This document shows, piece after piece, positions 57,543 to 64,000 of a DNA stretch of 64,000 nt. Position numbers and translations under genes: made by a program. Under the pieces are notes generated by a model. It worked only from the letters and a program-made list of their open reading frames with translations. It had not been told where the DNA came from and ran no database searches. Source of the stretch: Campylobacter concisus (GTDB taxonomy: Bacteria > Campylobacterota > Campylobacteria > Campylobacterales > Campylobacteraceae); NCBI RefSeq assembly GCF_003048575.1, contig NZ_PIRZ01000002.1:326795-390794 (forward strand), read 5' to 3'. Within the stretch, counting starts at the first letter, position 1. Each line of letters begins with the position of its first letter.

Positions 57543-58265
57543 TTAAAGTTTAGTGATCTCATCGGCTACTTTTATCGCAGCTTGTTTAACTAAAAGTGCG
57601 ATAAAAAAGTCAAACTGCTCAGATTTTGAAGCCTCAAGCTTCTCTACATGGTGCCTAGTCGAGATAGGTAAAGTTTTTTTGAAATTTATATTTGAAAGCA
57701 CAAGAAGGCCATTTAGATGACCATTTAAAATTTCTGAAGCTCCTGAGTAACTTCCTCTAAGCTCGTCAAATCTAAAATCAAGCCTATATGTATATGGCGA
57801 TGTTTGAGTATCGACAACAACGATACCACGAGAATTTAACTCGCGCTGCAAAAACATGTAAAAAAGCACTTCAAGGCGTGGGTTTGAGTTAAAAACTGCA
57901 CTATTTCCTTCAACGCCTGTGTAGTAAATCGATCTTGCACTACTTCTAGCATCGACGATCCTGTGGAAATAAACTTTTTTTAATCCAACGTTAGCATCGA
58001 TCATATTTTTTTCTAAGCAGCAGTTTATCGCTACATCACTTTTGTATTTGACGCCATTTATGAAAAGGGCATCGCCCCTACCTTTACAAGCACTGCAATC
58101 AGCCGGTATCCTCATAACCTCTTCAAAATACATCTTATCTTCGCTGTTTATGCTCGCACTTTGCATGCCGTCTATACCCTCACATGAGAGGCAAAGGCTG
58201 GCTTTAGCCATACAGCCCGTCATAAAAATAGCCATAAGTGCCGTTAGTAGTGTTGTTCTTAGCAT
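57543..58265 (-). CDS. Cysteine-rich lipoprotein, unknown
   Basis: A 240-residue precursor with lipobox MTGC (Cys18). The first third of the mature part has seven more cysteines: CLSC, CSAC followed by KGRG, and a CC pair. The rest resembles the upstream lipoprotein (LEVLFYMFLQRELNSRGIVVVDT ... YRLDFRFDELRG), suggesting both have the same surface-assembly-type domain. The cysteines could form disulfides or bind metal. It overlaps the tautomerase gene by 7 nt. Confidence 0.72.
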   Translation of the reverse strand: MLRTTLLTALMAIFMTGCMAKASLCLSCEGIDGMQSASINSEDKMYFEEVMRIPADCSACKGRGDALFINGVKYKSDVAINCCLEKNMIDANVGLKKVYFHRIVDARSSARSIYYTGVEGNSAVFNSNPRLEVLFYMFLQRELNSRGIVVVDTQTSPYTYRLDFRFDELRGSYSGASEILNGHLNGLLVLSNINFKKTLPISTRHHVEKLEASKSEQFDFFIALLVKQAAIKVADEITKL

Positions 58266-58489
58266 TTCACTTCCTTTTGCTCGTTTTGTTTTTTACGAAG
58301 ATTTTTCACACTCTCTCCTGCTATGCCGTAATTATTAGTGTCTATCTCATCAATGATAACAACAGTATTTTGAGCATTTCTTCCTAAAATTTCGCTTATT
58401 AGCTTTGTAACTCCACTTATCATCTTCTCTTTTTGCTCTACACTCGGACTATCGCCCTCTTTTGTCACACAAATTTTCACAAACGGCAT
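58259..58489 (-). CDS. 4-oxalocrotonate tautomerase-family protein
   Basis: A 76-residue protein starting MPFVKICVTKEG; after Met removal Pro1 is the catalytic base of the tautomerase superfamily. The body (SVEQKEKMISGVTKLISEILGRNAQNTVVIIDEI) matches the 4-OT fold, and a charged tail follows. The physiological substrate is unknown. It overlaps the lipoprotein gene by 7 nt. Confidence 0.85.
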   Translation of the reverse strand: MPFVKICVTKEGDSPSVEQKEKMISGVTKLISEILGRNAQNTVVIIDEIDTNNYGIAGESVKNLRKKQNEQKEVKC

Positions 58490-58706
58490 AGTACTCCTTT
58501 TTACAAATTTAGCATTTAAATTTTAATCAAAAACCTATTTGCCAAAATAAGATCCTTGCTGCGGCAGTATCGCCAGTTCACAATAAGGCGAAATATTTTG
58601 AGATGATTTTGAAAGTTGTGACGTGAAATTTTGGCGCAGATAGAACAGATAGTTCATCAAGCCAAAATTTTACTAACTCTTTCAAAAGGACACAAAAGAT
58701 AAGCCG
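58490..58706. other. 217-nt gap between lepA and the tautomerase gene
   Basis: No gene is seen. It contains two short stretches (58585-58611 and 58696-58706) similar to ones in the gap downstream of truD; a possible degenerate repeat. Confidence 0.4.
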
Positions 58707-60497
58707 TTAGTCTATTTTTAATACCGATAGGAATGCCTCCTGTGGCAAATTCACCTTACCTATCGCCTTCATCCGTTTCTTACCCTCTTTTTGCTTCTCA
58801 AGCAACTTCCTCTTACGAGTGATGTCGCCACCATAGCACTTGGCTGTGACATTTTTACCCATTGATTTCACGGTCTCACGAGCGATTATTTTATTACCGA
58901 TGCTAGCTTGTATCGCCACTTCAAAGAGCTGACGCGGCACGATCTCTTTCATCGCCTTTACAAAGTCCCTGCCCTTTGTCTGCGCCTTGCTCTCAGGTAC
59001 AATGATAGAGAGTGCATCGACCGTCTCGCCAGCCACTTTGACATCAAGCTTTACTAGATCGCCCACGCGGTAGTCGCTCGGCTCATAGTCAAAGCTCGCG
59101 TAGCCTTTTGTGCTTGATTTTAGTTTGTCGTAAAAGTCCATCACGATCTCGTTCATCGGTATGTCATACTCAAGCAAAACGCGGTCAGTCGTGATGTAGT
59201 CCATCTTTGTTTGTATACCACGGCGGTTGTTTAAAAGCGTGATGATGTTGCCCAAAAATTCGCTTGGCGTGATGATAGTCGCTTTCACATATGGCTCAAG
59301 GATAGAGTCTATTTTATTTACAGGCGGCAACTGGCTTGGGTTTTGAATTTTTAAATTTAGCCCATCAGTTTGGATGACTTCATAAGTCACAGTTGGCGCT
59401 GTGGCGATGAGATCAAGGTCAAACTCACGCTCCAGCCTCTCTTTGACGACCTCCATGTGAAGAAGACCTAAAAAGCCAACCCTAAAGCCAAACCCAAGCG
59501 CGACCGAGGTCTCTGGCTCGTAGCTTATGGAGCTGTCATTTAGCTTTAGCTTATCCAGCGCGTCACGCAGATCTTCAAATTTATCAGTTTCAATAGGATA
59601 AAGCCCCGCAAAAACAAATGGCTTAGCCCTCTCAAAGCCACCTACTGGCTCTTTTAATGGATTTCTAGCCTGCGTAATCGTATCGCCCACCTGGACGTCA
59701 CTAACATTTTTAAGTCCGAGTACAACGATGCCTACTTCGCCAGCAGAAAGACTCTTTGTCTTTATAGGAGCGATAGGATTTGGATACATGAGATCTAGCA
59801 CGATGTGTTTTTTGCCTGTGCCCATAACTAAAATTTCATCATTTTTTGAAATTTCACCATCATAAACACGCACAAGTGCAAGCGCGCCAAGATAGTTGTC
59901 AAACCAGCTATCATAAATAAGCGCCTTTGTTGGCTTGCTTGCGTCGCCATTTGGTGCTGGAATTCTCGTGATGATTGCTTCAAGCAGTTCTTTTATGCCG
60001 ATACCGCTTTTTGCACTCACTTCAATCGCCCCTGAGCAGTCAAGTCCTATGATGTGCTCGATCTCGTCTTTTACTCTAGCAGGATCAGCCGCTGGTAGGT
60101 CGATTTTGTTTATCACTGGAATGATCTCTAAGTTGTTTTCTAGCGCGATATAGACGTTTGCGATGGTTTGCGCCTCCACGCCCTGAGAAGCGTCCACGAC
60201 TAGCAGTGCGCCCTCACAGCTGGCTAAAGATCGGCTCACCTCGTAGCTAAAGTCTACGTGGCCCGGAGTGTCTATCAAATTTAGAACAAAATTTTCACCA
60301 TTTAACATGTAGTTTAGGCGAACAGACTGAGCTTTTATCGTGATGCCGCGCTCTTTTTCGATATCCATCGTGTCCATGATCTGTGAGCTCATCTCGCGGT
60401 CGCTCACGGCGCCGCACTCCTGGATCAGGCGGTCTGCGAGCGTACTTTTGCCGTGATCGATATGAGCGATGATGCTAAAATTTCTGATGTTTTTCAT
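58707..60497 (-). CDS. lepA: Elongation factor 4 (LepA)
   Basis: Translational GTPase acting on stalled or assembling ribosomes; membrane-associated in many bacteria. Standard 596 residues: G1 [14 protein letters not shown]3 DTPGH, G4 NKID, domains II, III and V, and the LepA-specific C-terminal domain ([26 protein letters not shown]). Probably transcribed alone. Confidence 0.97.
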   Translation of the reverse strand: MKNIRNFSIIAHIDHGKSTLADRLIQECGAVSDREMSSQIMDTMDIEKERGITIKAQSVRLNYMLNGENFVLNLIDTPGHVDFSYEVSRSLASCEGALLVVDASQGVEAQTIANVYIALENNLEIIPVINKIDLPAADPARVKDEIEHIIGLDCSGAIEVSAKSGIGIKELLEAIITRIPAPNGDASKPTKALIYDSWFDNYLGALALVRVYDGEISKNDEILVMGTGKKHIVLDLMYPNPIAPIKTKSLSAGEVGIVVLGLKNVSDVQVGDTITQARNPLKEPVGGFERAKPFVFAGLYPIETDKFEDLRDALDKLKLNDSSISYEPETSVALGFGFRVGFLGLLHMEVVKERLEREFDLDLIATAPTVTYEVIQTDGLNLKIQNPSQLPPVNKIDSILEPYVKATIITPSEFLGNIITLLNNRRGIQTKMDYITTDRVLLEYDIPMNEIVMDFYDKLKSSTKGYASFDYEPSDYRVGDLVKLDVKVAGETVDALSIIVPESKAQTKGRDFVKAMKEIVPRQLFEVAIQASIGNKIIARETVKSMGKNVTAKCYGGDITRKRKLLEKQKEGKKRMKAIGKVNLPQEAFLSVLKID

Positions 60498-60576
60498 TTA
60501 AATTTTACTTCTTGATTAAATTTTTGGCTTTTATTTTGCCTAAAATTGATTTAAAATTTGCATAAGAAAAGCAATG

Positions 60577-61497
60577 TTAATGCTTGTGACCAAAGTGTCC
60601 GTGCTCTTCTTTGCCTTTTATCTCGCAGATGAGCTCATCTTTATGCCCAATGGCCTTGCTCTCAAACTGAAGCGTAACATGGCCGATGCTAACATGAGAT
60701 AGCTCGTGTTCGATCTGCTTTATCATCTTTGAGATCTCGTCCACGCTTAGCGCGTCATCCACCACCACATGGGCTATGAGTGCATTTGAACCGGCACTTA
60801 TCGCCCAAATATGTAGATCATGCACCTGTCTAACGCCATCCACGCCTTTTATGATAGCTAAAATTTCATCCGTATTAAGATCGACTGGCACGGCTTCGAT
60901 AAGGATATTAAAGCTATCTTTTAGTAAGCCAAAGCCACTTTTTATGATAAGTATCGAAACAAATATACTTGCAATACTATCAGCTTGCGTAAGGCCAAAT
61001 TTCATTATGACTAGTGCTGCAATAATCGCTCCAACGGAACCAAGCGTATCACCAAGGACATGAAGATAAGCTCCTTTTATATTTAAATTCTCTTTTATAT
61101 CGCTACTTTTATGCATATAAATAGCTACGATCAAATTTATAATAAGTCCCAAAATGCTAATAGCAAGCATTGTTTTGGCTTCGATCTGCGGCTCGCTAAA
61201 AAGTCTCACAACCGCTTCAATTATCACAAAAATACCTAGGGCAATAAGAGCCGAGGCATTCACAAAAGCAGCGATGATCTCAACTCTTTTATAGCCAAAG
61301 GTCTTTTTTAAATTTGCTCTTTTTTCTGAAATTTTAAACGCCATGAGCGAAAAAAATAGTGCGGCTGCGTCTGAGAGCATGTGAAAGGCGTCGCCGATGA
61401 GCGCAAGCGAGTTTGAGAGAAAGCCAAAGATAGCCTCGACCACCATAAACGCAAAAATAAGTAAAAACGAATTTCTAAGAACGCTCTTGTTGTGCAT
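60577..61497 (-). CDS. Cation diffusion facilitator (Zn/metal efflux)
   Basis: Inner-membrane metal/proton antiporter of about 306 residues with six spans. Metal-site segments are DAFHMLSDAAALF (span II) and HVLGDTLGSVGA (span V), i.e. HxxxD pairs as in zinc transporters ZitB/CzcD. The tail is His-rich (EEHGHFGHKH) with a cytoplasmic CTD before it. The open frame begins at 61518, but the ATG at 61497 has AAAGGA 6 nt ahead. It overlaps the ABC membrane protein by 23 nt. Confidence 0.9.
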   Translation of the reverse strand: MHNKSVLRNSFLLIFAFMVVEAIFGFLSNSLALIGDAFHMLSDAAALFFSLMAFKISEKRANLKKTFGYKRVEIIAAFVNASALIALGIFVIIEAVVRLFSEPQIEAKTMLAISILGLIINLIVAIYMHKSSDIKENLNIKGAYLHVLGDTLGSVGAIIAALVIMKFGLTQADSIASIFVSILIIKSGFGLLKDSFNILIEAVPVDLNTDEILAIIKGVDGVRQVHDLHIWAISAGSNALIAHVVVDDALSVDEISKMIKQIEHELSHVSIGHVTLQFESKAIGHKDELICEIKGKEEHGHFGHKH

Positions 61498-62359
61498 TAT
61501 TGTCCTTTTTTTGGGCATCGATCCTCTTACCGATATCTTTTAAATTTGAAAACTCCTCGATGAGCTTTGGCGAGTCGTCAAGACTGATGACAAAATTCCA
61601 AATGTAAGTCATCACGGAGTAGATGTGGCCGGCATTTGTCTGCTGTGAGCTTAGCACTATTATCGCCACTAAAAAGAGTACTGAAGCACTAATACCGATG
61701 ATAAAATAGCTCACCGCTTCCCTGTTTGAGATCGCTATGCGAAATTTATAAACGACGTCGTAGTGCCTATCTAGCGTGCTTTTGTTAAAAACACCTATAA
61801 CTTTCGCCTCTTTTTCTAATCGGTCATTTAAACGAAGATAAGGATCATCATTTTTCTTAACATATCTTGGCAAAAATATAAGAAAAACGATCATCACAGC
61901 AAAGCACGCCACAGCGACCTTTGGCTCGACAAAGATGAGCATAAACGCTGAGCCGATGATAGAAATAACCGAGGTAAAAAACATCGGAAAGTGCGTCTCA
62001 AAGAAATTTACAAACTCACGTGAAAGTGCCACTCTAGCGATGATAGCGGAGTCGTCTTTGGCGTTTTGTTTTTCATTCATGATGACGTTTACGGCGAGCT
62101 TTGCGTAGATGCCTGCAAAGACTTGCGTATCCACGCGGCGTCTGATAGCTCCAACAAGCCACGCTATAAGCACAAAAAGTGCGTAAACAAGGGCATTTAA
62201 CGTGTTTCCTTGCATGATTGCGTTGATCGCAAAGCCCGCAAATATCGGGTAGGCTAGAAAAAGTCCGTTCTCGGCTAGCACCAAAGCGAAGGTCAGTATA
62301 AGCTTTTTATTGTGCTCGGTCGCTATGCTCTTTAGCGTTTTAAAGGCGTTATTTTGCAA
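61475..62359 (-). CDS. ABC transporter membrane domain without ATPase domain
   Basis: A 294-residue protein with six hydrophobic segments like the exporter half of an ABC transporter (type IV fold), but it ends before any nucleotide-binding domain, and no ATPase gene is adjacent. The frame starts at 62395 with TTG, but an AGGAG 6 nt before a TTG at 62359 (MQNNAFKTLKSI) marks a better start. It overlaps the metal exporter by 23 nt, so the two are coupled. Function unknown. Confidence 0.75.
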   Translation of the reverse strand: MQNNAFKTLKSIATEHNKKLILTFALVLAENGLFLAYPIFAGFAINAIMQGNTLNALVYALFVLIAWLVGAIRRRVDTQVFAGIYAKLAVNVIMNEKQNAKDDSAIIARVALSREFVNFFETHFPMFFTSVISIIGSAFMLIFVEPKVAVACFAVMIVFLIFLPRYVKKNDDPYLRLNDRLEKEAKVIGVFNKSTLDRHYDVVYKFRIAISNREAVSYFIIGISASVLFLVAIIVLSSQQTNAGHIYSVMTYIWNFVISLDDSPKLIEEFSNLKDIGKRIDAQKKDNNAQQERS

Positions 62360-62416
62360 ATTTACTCCTAAAAATTTTTTGCGAATTCTAGCCAAATTTA
62401 TAAAAATTTGAAAAAA

Positions 62417-62445
62417 TTAGTTGTAACTATTGACATTACAACTAA
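62417..62445. promoter_or_regulatory. Operator palindrome 1 overlapping the cupin -35 box
   Basis: Perfect 10-bp arms TTAGTTGTAA / TTACAACTAA with a 9-nt spacer. The -35 box TTGACA lies at the right side of the spacer, so a bound regulator would block RNA polymerase. It shares GTTGTAA-N9-TTACAAC with palindrome 2. Confidence 0.7.
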
Positions 62446-62458
62446 AAAATATTATACT
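62430..62458 (+). promoter_or_regulatory. Sigma-70 promoter of the cupin gene
   Basis: TTGACA (62430-62435), exactly 17 nt, then TATACT (62453-62458): unusually close to the E. coli consensus for this genome, whose other promoters lack a -35 box. Transcription would start near 62465. Strong activity with operators on both sides suggests tight repression and strong induction. Confidence 0.75.
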
Positions 62459-62468
62459 TCGCTCATCA

Positions 62469-62491
62469 GTTGTAAATAAAAATATTACAAC
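62469..62491. promoter_or_regulatory. Operator palindrome 2 in the cupin leader
   Basis: GTTGTAA, 9 nt, TTACAAC: the same core and spacing as palindrome 1, centred 49 bp downstream of it, between the likely transcription start and the Shine-Dalgarno. Confidence 0.68.
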
Positions 62492-62507
62492 AAAAAAGGA
62501 GAAAAAA

Positions 62508-62882
62508 ATGAAAAATTATCAAGTTACAAAGATCGCTAACGAGCCAAGAATCGAGCTAAAAGAAGCTTTAAATTTAAGCGGCTGTGAAGTTTCTATAAAC
62601 GAGCTTCCAGCAAATGTGAGCGTACCATTTGTCCACTCACACAAACAAAACGAGGAGCTTTATATTATCTTAGAAGGTGATGGTGAGCTTTTCATCGACG
62701 GTGAAGTGCTAAAAGTAAGCAAAGGTGACGCACTACGCATAGACCCAGAAGGTAAAAGGTGTTTTAGAGCTGGCAAAAACGGCATAAAAATGATCTGCAT
62801 ACAGAGCAAAAAAGGTAGCTTAGAGCAATACACTATGAGCGATGGTGTGATAGTCACAGACATCAAGCCAAGTTGGCTATAA
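62508..62882 (+). CDS. Cupin-domain protein
   Basis: A 124-residue single-domain cupin. Motif 1 is seen as PFVHSHKQNEELYIILEGDGELF (His/His/Glu ligands), and motif 2 is weaker around DALRIDPEGKRCF. Small cupins of this type are often metal-binding enzymes or sensors for small molecules; the role is unknown. An earlier in-frame ATG (62430) overlaps the promoter, so the ATG at 62508, with AAAGGAG 7 nt ahead, is preferred. It is followed by a decayed reductase gene and an Rrf2-type regulator. Confidence 0.85.
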   Translation: MKNYQVTKIANEPRIELKEALNLSGCEVSINELPANVSVPFVHSHKQNEELYIILEGDGELFIDGEVLKVSKGDALRIDPEGKRCFRAGKNGIKMICIQSKKGSLEQYTMSDGVIVTDIKPSWL

Positions 62883-62907
62883 ATTTAAAAATCCCAAAGG
62901 ATAAACA

Positions 62908-63543
62908 ATATAAATAGCAATCATAGGCGCAAACGGCAAGAGCGGCGTAAATTTAGTAAATGAAGCCATAAAACAAGGTTACGACATTACAGCGATCGTT
63001 AGAAACAAAGAGTATAAAAATAGTAGTGTTAAGGTTTTTTATAAAGATATATTTGAGCTTACAAAGGCGAATCTGGCGGGCCTTGACGCCGTTATTAGCG
63101 CACTTGGCACTTTTACTGATGTGACCTTCCCTTTATATAAAAAGGTAGCAATCCATCTTACAAATTTACTAAGTGGTAGCAGTAAAAGGCTCATCATAGT
63201 TGGTGGCACCGGCACACTACTGGTGGATGACAAAGGTACGATGGCTATGGATACGCCTGACTTCCCACATGAATATATGGGAGTGGCAAGAGCAGCTGCG
63301 GAGTCGTTTTTCGAGCTAAAAACTAAATCGGACGTACTTTAGACGTATGTAAGTCCAGCAGGTGACTACGACGCAAATGGTGCTCGTACTGGTAAATACG
63401 TGCTTGGTGGAGACAATCTCATCTTAAACTCAAACAATGAGAGCTATATAAGCTATGCAGACCTTACGCTTGCGATCATAGACGAGCTAAAAAACAAAAA
63501 ATTTACACAAAAACGTTTCACAGCAATTGGCGAGCGAGCATAA
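62908..63543 (+). pseudogene. NAD(P)-binding (YwnB/NmrA-like) reductase, decayed
   Basis: One frame spans 212 codons and reads as an NAD(P)H-binding protein: IAIIGANGKSGVNLVNEAIKQ (Rossmann GxxGxxG), ALGTFTD, RLIIVGGTGTL, and SPAGDYDANGARTGKYVLGGD. Three lesions: the start position, correctly spaced from AAAGGA, reads ATA where ATG is expected; the next codon is TAA where AAA is expected (ATGAAAATAGCA); and an amber TAG at 63340-63342 stands where homologues have Trp (WTYVSPAG). A short open frame inside (63121-63342) is a remnant. A hairpin terminator follows. Confidence 0.8.
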
Positions 63544-63548
63544 AATTA

Positions 63549-63592
63549 TAGATTTGACATATCTGGCACAAAAAGCCGGCTTGTCAAATCTA
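63549..63592 (+). terminator. Hairpin after the decayed reductase gene
   Basis: Perfect 11-bp outer arms (TAGATTTGACA / TGTCAAATCTA) with an inner partly paired stem including GGC/GCC. It starts 6 nt after the stop and would end the cupin transcript; the U-tract is weak. Confidence 0.6.
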
Positions 63593-63630
63593 AACTAAAA
63601 AATAAACTACTTTTTAGTAAAAATTTAAAG

Positions 63631-63636
63631 TATAAT
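63631..63636 (+). promoter_or_regulatory. -10 box of the Rrf2-family regulator gene
   Basis: A perfect TATAAT 24 nt upstream of the ATG; no recognisable -35. No copy of the GTTGTAA palindrome is seen here. Confidence 0.55.
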
Positions 63637-63659
63637 CAGAGAAAATTTCAAGGACAATC

Positions 63660-64000
63660 ATGCAAGTAGGGATCAAGTTTTCAACCGCGATCCATGTAGT
63701 TTTAGCAGCTTGTTTTTTTAAAGACGAAAAAGTCACAAGCGAATTTATAGCAGGTAGCATAAACACAAATCCTGTCATAGTTAGGCGTCTGCTTGGCACT
63801 CTAAAGGCTGCAGGACTTGTGAATGTTGTAGCTGGAGTTGGTGGTGTGAGTCTTGCAAAAGAGCCAAAAGATATAACCCTCCTTCAAATTTTTAACGCAG
63901 TAAATGATAAAGAAAAACTTTTTAAGATCCACTCTGACTCACCTAAAGCCTGCCCACTTGGCGGCAAGATCGAGGGACTTTTAACCGGTCACTTTTTAAA
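63660..64000 (+). CDS. Rrf2-family transcriptional regulator, 5' part (runs off the window)
   Basis: The visible 113 codons begin MQVGIKFSTAIHVVL and continue as a winged helix: SEFIAGSINTNPVIVRRLLGTLKAAGLVNVVAGVGGVSLAKEPKDI, the Rrf2 pattern with the wing GVGG. A cysteine near residue 97 (KACPLGG) could sense redox or bind a cluster, but the three-Cys IscR/NsrR set is not visible in this part. AAGGA lies about 7 nt before the ATG. It resembles YwnA-type members, which in Bacillus sit next to an NAD(P)-binding gene, as here. Confidence 0.88.
   Translation, partial: MQVGIKFSTAIHVVLAACFFKDEKVTSEFIAGSINTNPVIVRRLLGTLKAAGLVNVVAGVGGVSLAKEPKDITLLQIFNAVNDKEKLFKIHSDSPKACPLGGKIEGLLTGHFL

Noticed and set aside
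1..64000. Phase-variable poly-G/C tracts, as common in C. jejuni surface-structure loci
   Set aside because: The longest G or C runs I see are about five bases (for example near 32757 and 45707), too short for slipped-strand variation.
1..64000. CRISPR arrays, tRNA genes, insertion sequences, prophage
   Set aside because: No regularly spaced direct repeats, no cloverleaf sequences with conserved TTCGA arms in the gaps, and no transposase, integrase or phage structural genes were seen.

Overview
The window looks like chromosomal core sequence from a Campylobacter species, and its composition and gene content resemble the C. concisus group more than C. jejuni. The evidence is moderate AT-richness, a 69-residue FlgM next to FlgN and FlgK, an isolated atpB, a class II DAHP synthase, and gene strings whose order I recall from C. 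jejuni (flgI-flgJ-flgM-flgN-flgK; murF-hydrolase-phd-ddl-ruvA-fapA; murJ-cysS-msbA-pyrD-M16 peptidase-dapA-SDR). The species assignment is inference. No prophage, insertion sequence, CRISPR array, tRNA or rRNA gene was found.

Layout. Bases 1-13.6 kb: the 3' part of ackA, then a long minus-strand series: ilvB-ilvN-lpxD; mnmH, a HIT protein, trpC, a TPR protein, a cysteine-cluster protein, a TrmN6-like methylase and a 750-residue coiled-coil protein in overlapping order; a YpdA-like flavoprotein and DAHP synthase. 13.7-18.9 kb, plus strand: two EamA/RarD-type transporters, a small membrane protein and a McrBC-type modification-dependent restriction pair, the clearest accessory element here. 18.9-25.5 kb, minus strand: nagZ, gpsA, gatB, atpB, a TauE/SafE exporter, sodC and a TIGR02757 protein. 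25.5-33.3 kb is a flagellar island: flgI, flgJ, flgM, flgN and flgK on the minus strand and flaG, fliD, fliS and a small fliT-position gene on the plus strand. A sigma-54 site precedes flgI, and sigma-28-like sites precede flgM and flaG. 33.3-33.65 kb holds the RNase P RNA gene (minus strand).

33.8-44.3 kb: peptidase E, truD-thiL, a membrane-anchored MurF-like ligase, an alpha/beta hydrolase overlapping an orphan Phd/YefM antitoxin, ddl, ruvA and fapA. Ddl makes the D-Ala-D-Ala that MurF adds, so this run carries late peptidoglycan precursor synthesis, and murJ (the lipid II flippase) follows divergently. 44.5-56.3 kb is a tightly packed plus-strand series (murJ, cysS, msbA, pyrD, M16 peptidase, dapA, a FabL-like enoyl reductase, pgsA, an unknown gene, rseP, a YggS protein), mixing envelope, lipid and amino-acid synthesis; five of its genes start with TTG or GTG. 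56.4-62.4 kb, minus strand: comF, two lipoproteins, a tautomerase, lepA, a cation diffusion facilitator and an ABC membrane domain with no ATPase.

The right end is a small, partly decayed locus: a cupin gene behind a consensus promoter flanked by two GTTGTAA-N9-TTACAAC palindromes, an NAD(P)-binding reductase gene that has lost its start codon and carries an internal amber codon, and the 5' part of an Rrf2-family regulator that may control them.
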